From: Pestalotiopsis fici W106-1
Taxonomy: Eukaryota; Ascomycota; Sordariomycetes; Amphisphaeriales; Sporocadaceae
Reading direction: 5' to 3'
Length of the DNA stretch: 64,000 bases
Assembly (NCBI RefSeq): GCF_000516985.1
Contig: NW_006917097.1
Coordinates: forward strand, 992,001-1,056,000
The position numbers were made by a program, and so were the translations under genes. Shown piece by piece: positions 57,633 to 64,000 of the stretch. The stretch's first letter is position 1. Each line of letters starts with the position of its first letter. The notes beneath the pieces were generated by a model that had not been told where the DNA came from, made no database searches, and saw nothing but the letters and a program-made list of their open reading frames with translations.

Positions 57633-59415
57633 CTAATTTCTAAACAAACGCAAACCTTCCTCTTCGGCATCAATGGCTTCGTCCATTTCTTCATCCTCGA
57701 CATCCTCGCTGAGAACCATTTTTTGACCAAACAGTGTACCAAAGAAGCGATCTATCGCTTGTTGCTCCCAGACTCTTCGGTCTTCAGGCGCCATGAAGTT
57801 TTGCATCTTTTCGTGTACATTGAACCGCATCTTTCTTCCTTTGCTCGCTTTGGTGTCGACGTGCTTTTTGTTCTTGGCCTCCTTGACAGCAGCGTAGCGA
57901 ATAGTTGCTGCTTGGCCTCCGGCGCCCGAGGTATCGGCAGTGCGTTGATCGACCAGCTCCTTGAGTAAAAGCTGGTAAAAGTCGGCATCATCATAGATTT
58001 CTGCGTCCTCATTGACCTTTTGTGAAACCTGAACGGGTGCACACGACCGAGGGATTCTTGTTCGCTTGACAAGTCTCTCTGGGTCTTGCAGTTGATTTTC
58101 CAAGAGCATTGTCAGCGGCTCATCAACCTTGACAAACTTGCTTCCCTTGCTGATGCCAGAATTGATTGCCTGTGTTGCCTTGACCTTTTTGGACCAATTT
58201 TCCAAAACGGCTTTCCTCCGAGCCACGGCTGGACGCTCCAGGTCAAGCATGGACTTCCAAATATCCTCGCTAGACGTGTCTGCTTCCAGATCCCGTTTCC
58301 TCTTTTGTCCCGCCTTTTCCTGCATGCCCATTCGGTAATCGCCAATGGTGTTGAGAAGTTTCATGGCGGCAGCTTCTGCCGCTTCGTATGGTTCAGACTG
58401 TGACTCGGTATCATCCAAGGTGCTGAGCGAGTTGACTGCTACCAAGGCCTTTTGCAACCGGATGCGAATGTTGAGCGTGGCATCAAATGCCTTTCTCTGC
58501 TGCTGCACGGCCTTTCCCTTGGCCACGTCTTTTTGTATCGAAGTCGCAAACGCGCTGGCTACTGATTGGGTTCCGGAAGCCATCAAGGACTGAATTTCAC
58601 CTCGCTTGCCCTTTTTGGCCGGCTTCTTTTCTTTGGCATCGCTGTCGTCGGCATCATCACTTTCGCTTTCGCCTTGTTCGTCATCGTCCTCGGATGCCTC
58701 CTCATCTACCAAGTCGGAATCGTCGCCATCGTCAATAAAGCCTTCAAGGTCGGAACCATCATCTTCGTCGTCTTCCTCTTCGCTGTCTTCTTCGGCGCTC
58801 TCGCCGTCGTCAGCAGATTCGCCCTCTTGATCCTCTGATTCTTCGGCCTCTTCGTCCATGAAGTCGGCAGCAGTGGGTCGCTTGGCCTTTTTGCCCTTGA
58901 CGGATTGTCGGGGTTTGGAGCTGCCGCGGAATGTGAAGCCTTCGAATCTCTCCTCGTCGCTTTCGCCGAGGGCATCGTCACTATCAATCTCGGCGTCTTC
59001 ACCCTCATGTTCAAGCTGGTCCCTCTCCAGGTCGGCCTCGTCCGGGTCATCGAAATCTTCCTGAGCGCTCTCAAAGTCGTCGGATTCAGACTCTTCCTCC
59101 TCGCCGTCCGAGACTTGGTCCAGCGCATCGCGGCTCACACGGGTGCCGCTATACTTTGGGCCGAGGGATACGGCATCTTTGCGCCTGAGCTTGGATCTCC
59201 CGACTGCGACATAGTGCTCGGTGCCTGCATTCTCGTCGACGCTTAGGTCGCTGTCGCTCTCGCCATCCTCGATACGGGGTTCAGCTTCGGGGTCGTAATC
59301 TACAATTGGCAGCAAGTCAGTAACAACGTAACTCAGACCCTGCGCTATATTTACCTTGGGCGGGCTTTTCTTCCCAGTCGGCAAATTGCTTTGCTCTTCC
59401 TTTTGCTTTTGGCAT
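57633..59415 (-). CDS. bfr2: Bfr2/AATF-family ribosome biogenesis protein
   Basis: Two exons (59415-59355, 59299-57633) encode 575 aa. The 55-nt intron removes a false long N-terminus, and the spliced start is MPKAKGRAKQFADWEEKPAQ followed by DYDPEAEP. The first half is extremely acidic with several Glu/Asp/Ser runs. The second half contains the AATF leucine-rich region (FDATLNIRIRLQKALVAVNS) and the TRAUB C-terminal domain (DDADFYQLLLKELVDQRTAD, KASKGRKMRFNVHEKMQNFM, FFGTLFGQ). Bfr2 is a nucleolar component of the small-subunit processome, required for early cleavage of pre-rRNA. It is divergent from ind1, with 476 bp between the two ATGs, so the two may share a promoter region. Confidence 0.95.
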
Positions 59416-59891
59416 TTTGAATCGACTTGGTTGCGCAATGTTGGTACAAGAGACTGAAAATCCAATCAAGAGTCTCGAGCGGGAGACAATTGCCAGGGCC
59501 CCACGTCGAAAGCGATCAAGAAAATTTTAGCGGTGACAAGTGGCAGAAATCCAGCGTAGCTCTTTCCGGTAGCATTGAGGTAGGCGCTGGGAGACTGAAG
59601 CTAGGCCTGATTGAGGTCGAAATAAGCTCTGCAACGACGTTCCCAGCGCTAGGAGCCGCTAGGCGGCGGTTGTCGAGCAATGATCGATGAACTCGCCGCA
59701 TTGCAGTCACGAAATGGTTCATGCACTTTTGCAGCTCCATGGATTTCTCTTTTCATTTGATACAAAAAAGCTATTCCGGATTAAATCTGCTTTGAATTGA
59801 AACATTAATGTGCCTTGTATATTTCTCCACCTTTTGTACCATTGCGTAGCTATTCATCACAATCAAAGCGGCACACGGTAGCTCCGTCGCC
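59416..59891. promoter_or_regulatory. Shared divergent promoter of bfr2 and ind1
   Basis: A 476-bp spacer separates the start codons of bfr2 (-) and ind1 (+), short enough that both promoters must lie within it. It has no strong TATA box in a fitting place. No other feature was seen. Confidence 0.5.
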
Positions 59892-60939
59892 ATGAAGCCA
59901 TCCACGGCTCAATTCTTCCGTACCCTCCGAGCTCTGCAACATGAGAATCCTCTAGTAAGTTCCGTATAAACATGATCTTCACGCACATGGAACTGAATGT
60001 TTGAAAGGGGCTGCCCAGAACTGGGTCAATCCCACGTATGCAACGAGGTCTGCCGGAACGACGCAAGATCAAGGATGTTGCAAAAGTTATTGCCGTATCT
60101 TCAGCCAAAGGAGGAGTAGGCAAAAGTACAGTCGCCGGTATGAAATCCTGTTTCGTCTTTATAAAAGTTAAACTCTTGTACTGATTCAACTACAGCAAAT
60201 TTGTCTCTTGCCTTTGCACGGCAAGGTCACCGCACTGGTATATTAGACACGGATATATTCGGGCCATCTATTCCAACATTGTTTAACCTTTCTGGAGAAC
60301 CACGGTTATCATCCAGTAAGCTTTTTAAATATCATCGTATACTCTGGAGATACTAATCAAAACATAGATAATCAACTAGTTCCCATGTCCAACTATGGCG
60401 TCAAAACCATGTCCATGGGCTACCTGGTGGGCGAAGACGCACCCGTCGTGTGGCGCGGACTCATGGTGATGAAGGCTTTACAGCAGCTCCTCCACGAAGT
60501 GGAATGGGGTGGTCTGGATGTCTTGGTACTCGACTTGCCGCCTGGAACTGGCGATACGCAACTCTCCATTACCCAACAGATTGTGCTCGACGGCTCAGTT
60601 ATTGTGACTACACCACATACGCTGGCGGTAAAAGATGCAGTAAAGGGTATCAACATGTTTAAAAAGGTCAATGTGCCTATTCTGGGACTGGTTCAGAATA
60701 TGAGCATCTTTAATTGTCCCTGCTGCAATCACGAGACGGCGGTATTTGGGACGGGTGACAAGGTCAAGACTGTTTGTCAAGAGTATGGTATAGACGTTCT
60801 TGGTGACATTCCTCTACACCCCAATATTGGCGACCATGGCGAACAGGGAAAGCCCACTGTGGTGTCGGAACCGGATAGCCCAAGAGGCCAGGCATTTGCA
60901 GCTATTGCTCAAGACATAGGTAGAAGGATTGGTCTATGA
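59892..60939 (+). CDS. ind1: Mitochondrial complex I Fe-S assembly factor (Ind1/NUBPL, Mrp/NBP35 ATPase)
   Basis: Four exons (59892-59954, 60008-60137, 60196-60315, 60368-60939) encode 294 aa. The protein starts with a basic, amphipathic mitochondrial presequence ([16 protein letters not shown]), then [19 protein letters not shown]. The deviant Walker A is KGGVGKST at residues 55-62. Next come the switch region [14 protein letters not shown] and Walker [13 protein letters not shown]. The Fe-S-binding CxxC lies in FNCPCCNHE. Ind1 delivers [4Fe-4S] clusters to respiratory complex I in the matrix. Its presence fits an aerobic filamentous fungus. Every key motif is intact. The presequence and lack of an N-terminal cysteine cluster separate it from cytosolic Nbp35/Cfd1. 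Confidence 0.96.
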
Positions 60940-61334
60940 GATTGTCTGGTCATGTACAATATTCATGTATTATGAGCTGCATGTCTCGAGCGGATAAATT
61001 TTGTCAAGGGCACAATGGAAAATGGACTGTATTGTGCCAGCATTTAGGACTTGCTTAGCAGAGAGACAGTCAAAGAGACCCTCTAATTGTTCTACATAAT
61101 ACCGGCCGTCTCACATGTAGTACACCACCTGGCTGCTAGGAGCTTGGCGAGTTGAAAGAAGCATCTTGCTCAGTGACCAAGTTAGCATCCGCAAAGGAAA
61201 ATAAAAGTAAAAGGGAAGGGATCAAAGCCTAAACTCCCCTGTACCACCAATACCATGTTCCCATTGTCTGTTATGTTTTCATGGCCGCTGCTGCCTCGGC
61301 ATCGAATGAGGCTACCTAGGGCAGCATTAGTGCT
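60940..61334. other. Convergent intergenic region
   Basis: 395 bp between the stop codons of ind1 and spf30, with both 3' UTRs. Nothing else was seen. Confidence 0.45.
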
Positions 61335-62342
61335 CTAGTCCAAATCTTCGTTTGCTTGATAAATGTGACGACTCCTGGCCACGTCTTTCCGCATGGCTTG
61401 GCCAGAACCAGTGAAGCCCACTGCAAACATGTCAGTAAACGCCAAACGACTGATGGATATGACATGAGAACGCACCTCGGCCATTGACACCTTCTGGTGT
61501 ACGGAACATGCTGTCCTTTTTGGCCTTGGCTCCGGTTTTGCCAAACTTGGGTTTGGAGTTGAACTCTTGCCACTTGCTCTTTCCGGCTTCAAGCTCTCGA
61601 GTGGCTCTAATCTTCTTGGCCTTTGGTTTTTCGTCGAGCGCCGGCTTTAGTGCTGCCTCCTTGTTCTTGGCGACGAGCTCGGGATCAATGCTTGCGGCAG
61701 AAGAAATGACACCCGGAATCGGAGCGGCAGCTGCGGCAGGGGGCGGCGGTGGTTGCGAGGGCGTTGCGACTGGCGTACTGCTTCCGGTGGGGGTGCCATC
61801 TGCCTTTCTCTTTTGCGCCATGGGGCGAATGTCCTTGGATCGCAGCTGTTCTGTATTGTCGTAGCTCTTGAACTTGACAATGTAGATGGGCGCAGTCGAG
61901 GAGCCTGTAATCGATGTGATCCTTGCCGGATAAAAGGACTTGTCGCCCGAAACCCACTTTGCCATGACATTATCATTCACCTTGTAGTTGATGGGAGCAG
62001 TCTCGTCCTTGTCTTCGGGCGGAGGGGCAGCCTTTTTGAATGCGGGATGATTCTCGCGCGACCATTTCGGAGGCTCTGCGGGCGGCGATGGTGCCTTGTG
62101 CTTTGGCTGCGATTGCGCAGGCTTGAGTTCAGCAAGAGTCTCGTTTAGCAGGGCGAGCGCATCGTCTAACTCTGATTTCAAAGCCAAGAGCTCTGCATTG
62201 TTGGGGTCATCTCGGAGGCCAGCGTCGACTACTTCGAGCTACAACATGTGTGAGTAAGTGACTCTCGTGACTGTCTGGACTTGGTACCGACCTGCTCGCG
62301 ATATTGCTTGATATCTTCTTCAATGCTTGCGACATCAGCCAT
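61335..62342 (-). CDS. spf30: Tudor-domain splicing factor Spf30 (SMNDC1-like)
   Basis: Three exons (62342-62292, 62238-61476, 61420-61335) encode 299 aa. An N-terminal helix (ADVASIEEDIKQYREQLEVV and LKSELDDALALLNETL) precedes a Tudor domain at about residues 100-160 (NDNVMAKWVSGDKSFYPARI, IYIVKFKSYDNTEQL). A Pro/Ala-rich linker and a conserved basic C-terminus follow (KSKWQEFNSKPKFGKTGAKA, SMFRTPEGVNGRVGFTGSG). The last segment continues across intron 2, ending HIYQANEDLD. Spf30 binds symmetric dimethylarginine on Sm proteins through its Tudor fold and helps assemble the mature spliceosome in the nucleus. SAGA-subunit Sgf29 was considered because of the Tudor-like region, but it has a tandem Tudor and a different C-terminus. 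Confidence 0.92.
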
Positions 62343-63984
62343 CGTGGGCGCTTTGTGGGTAGAATATGTTTGTGGGTCCAAAGTAGGAAAGTCTGGCGCT
62401 TGGTTCGACAACTGCGCACAAGTCTGTACAGGATCAATGTATTCAACTCGGCGTTCTCTTGTTGGTACTGGTGATTGTACTTGGACTGCGCGCAGTTGGT
62501 GGCGCTCGATAAGCAGTCAAGTTCAAGCAGAGCGCACGGTCCCTACGCCAACGTACCCCGGAATCAAGTTGGAGCATATCCTGTTAAGTGCATACAGCTT
62601 GCATGCATATGTGAATCAATTTTACTCTGCATTCTGGAAACCTCAACTACCGGCAGAATTATTACTCACCTGCAGGATACTACATTGCAGACGGAGAAAT
62701 TTGACTTGGCTCCATCTCTGTAAGATTCAACATGCAGTAGCACATTTCTCAGCAGCATCTGTGATTACGGCCGCAGACTAGACATGTTCCGTATCCTCGA
62801 TTCGTCTCTACGGACCGACCACCCGCAGACTGCCGCAGACTGCAACGCCTTTGATTCCAGCTGACTGTGACCAGCTGAAACCTTGAAGTAACGACTTTTG
62901 AAATTTCATCAAGGAATCTCCGGGCATTCTGCGTGGACTAGATGACAGAAAAGTGCGCAGATTCAATGACCGTCAATCCAGAGAATATTTGTAGAATCAT
63001 GCGGTCATCCATGTCTACTCTCATGAAAAGCCATCTTTGCGAAAGGGGTCACCGCTTGCTTGTATATGCGACAATGACTAGGTAGACATATCTGCTGCTT
63101 CATTGCATGAGGTGATTAGAGACCGATATCCTCTGCCATAACGCACGTGGCAGAAAATGGAGCCTCTCGGCAAGTATTTACCGGCAATGCTTGATTTTAC
63201 AACTGTTCTGATTGAATGGCACTCACTCAGGGGGCAGAGTCAATCTCGGCAATCTAGACATTCTGGGCAATACGAAGAATCAGAGAGAAAAGCCCAGCTG
63301 AAAGACCCAGGAGGCTCTATTCGAAACAGCGGTTCCCAAACCACATGAGCAGAAGCTTATTTCTCGGTTACAACGTTCCACAATGGCGGGAAACTGCACG
63401 ACCTGAAATCCATGGGAGAAATGACCGTTAGGGGTTGCGAATACCCACTTGCGATGGATTCAGTATGGCGTCGTCCGATGCTCTGGGGTCCAGGCTTGGC
63501 CGATTCCACAAATCAGAAATAAGCTTTTCTGAAAGAATGGCCAAGCATCCCAGCTGTCGCTCGGCAGGCCCCGAGTCTGTTGGTCAAGAGACTGGATTCG
63601 AACCCATGCAAGCAACTCTAGACGACATGAACAAGTAAGGGCCGATGGATACAATACAGCTCCATTGCATTTCGCATGGGTAAACTCGAACTAGAACACT
63701 GCTTCAACCCTTACCACTCTCAATTGATTAAGTGAGCCCCGTGATGGAGATTGCACACTGCCGTTCAAGCCGCTGGTCCACGATGCCTCGAGTCTGCACG
63801 AGAGAATCGACTATAAGAGATGGTAGCCCAGAGGCACAAGTTGTTATGATTTTCTTGCCTCATCCGCACGCACATTGACAGCTCTGTGGGCTATTCGTTC
63901 TTTTCTATCTATTCATCCTTAATTGCTGGCCAACGCCGACTACTCTCTTTAACATTTTCAACTATACATTCATTACACGCAAAA
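62343..63984. other. Intergenic region
   Basis: 1.6 kb between the start of spf30 (-) and the ATG at 63985 (+). I see no supported gene. A tRNA T-arm-like string (ATTCGAACCC, near 63595) does not fold into a tRNA. The last ~150 bases are CT/CA-rich with a CTATAAGA box near 63808, which looks like the promoter of the gene entering at the window end. Confidence 0.45.
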
Positions 63985-64000
63985 ATGATTGCTCCTGCTT
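63985..64000 (+). CDS. Start of a gene running off the window (partial)
   Basis: An ATG preceded by CGCAAAA, in a CT/CA-rich leader typical of well-expressed fungal genes, opens a frame reading MIAPA before the window ends. Too little is visible to name the product. Confidence 0.4.

Noticed and set aside
59300..59465. BFR2 start upstream at about 59465 (MDFQSLVPTLRNQ)
   Set aside because: That frame reads through the 55-nt intron. The spliced start at 59415 gives the family-like MPKAKGRAKQFADWEEKPA before DYDPEAEP.
63560..63680. tRNA-like T-arm string (ATTCGAACCC) near the window end
   Set aside because: On the minus strand the supposed T stem has a G-A mismatch and a weak pair, and no acceptor, D or anticodon arms can be placed around it.

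Overview
This window reads as a gene-dense nuclear segment of a filamentous ascomycete, most likely a sordariomycete and plausibly Hypocreales. The evidence is: many short spliceosomal introns of about 48-90 nt with GTAAGT-type donors and CTAAC/CTGAC-type branch sites; a mitochondrial complex I assembly factor (IND1), which fermentative yeasts lack; a secreted GH43 glycosidase; a cytochrome P450; and a Pab1 with a glycine/proline-rich linker and an acidic insert in its fourth RRM. The genus call is inference. I see no rRNA, CRISPR array, virus or intact transposon.

Layout. 0.7-8.3 kb: a universal-stress-protein-domain gene (+) and a two-pass membrane protein of unknown function (+), which has an unexplained reading-frame change near 6.29 kb. 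9.6-12.2 kb: pab1 (-), with a long leader containing a 5'UTR intron and oligo(A) runs. 15.0-18.4 kb: an intronless HECT ubiquitin ligase of the Hul5/UBE3B-C type (+), convergent with a 1585-aa ankyrin/RCC1/double-BTB protein (-, 19.2-24.0 kb). 25.7-30.0 kb: a nine-exon mitochondrial 2-oxodicarboxylate carrier with an 11-nt exon, then an eleven-exon secreted GH43 enzyme (+), then an intron-containing tRNA-Ala(AGC) (-).

30.2-38.6 kb is the accessory-looking part. It holds a decayed tandem repeat, an amidoligase-family protein (+), two small uncharacterised ORFs, a P450 (-) and a membrane-attached methyltransferase-like protein (+). 38.8-39.9 kb: a second mitochondrial carrier, of the oxoglutarate/malate type (-). 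39.9-43.9 kb holds no gene I can support. 43.9-47.3 kb: a short-chain dehydrogenase (-), then BUD22 (+). 47.8-56.1 kb: a large F-box-like protein and a long coiled-coil protein of unknown role (both -). 57.6-62.3 kb: BFR2 (-), diverging from IND1 (+), which converges on the tudor splicing factor SPF30 (-). A new gene begins at the last 16 bases.

How the genes relate: there is no operon-like or biosynthetic clustering. Shared themes are ubiquitination (Hul5; the BTB protein as a likely Cul3 adaptor; an F-box-like protein as a possible SCF adaptor), small-subunit rRNA biogenesis (Bud22, Bfr2), mRNA fate (Pab1, Spf30) and mitochondria (two carriers, Ind1). I resolved 39 coding introns. In every spliced model without a frame problem the exon lengths sum to a multiple of three, which supports the splice calls. 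Two of the 39 introns use a GC donor. I found no conspicuous new multi-gene system. The best leads for undescribed biology are the amidoligase gene, the methyltransferase-like membrane protein, the orphan coiled-coil protein and the inverted repeat near 4 kb.
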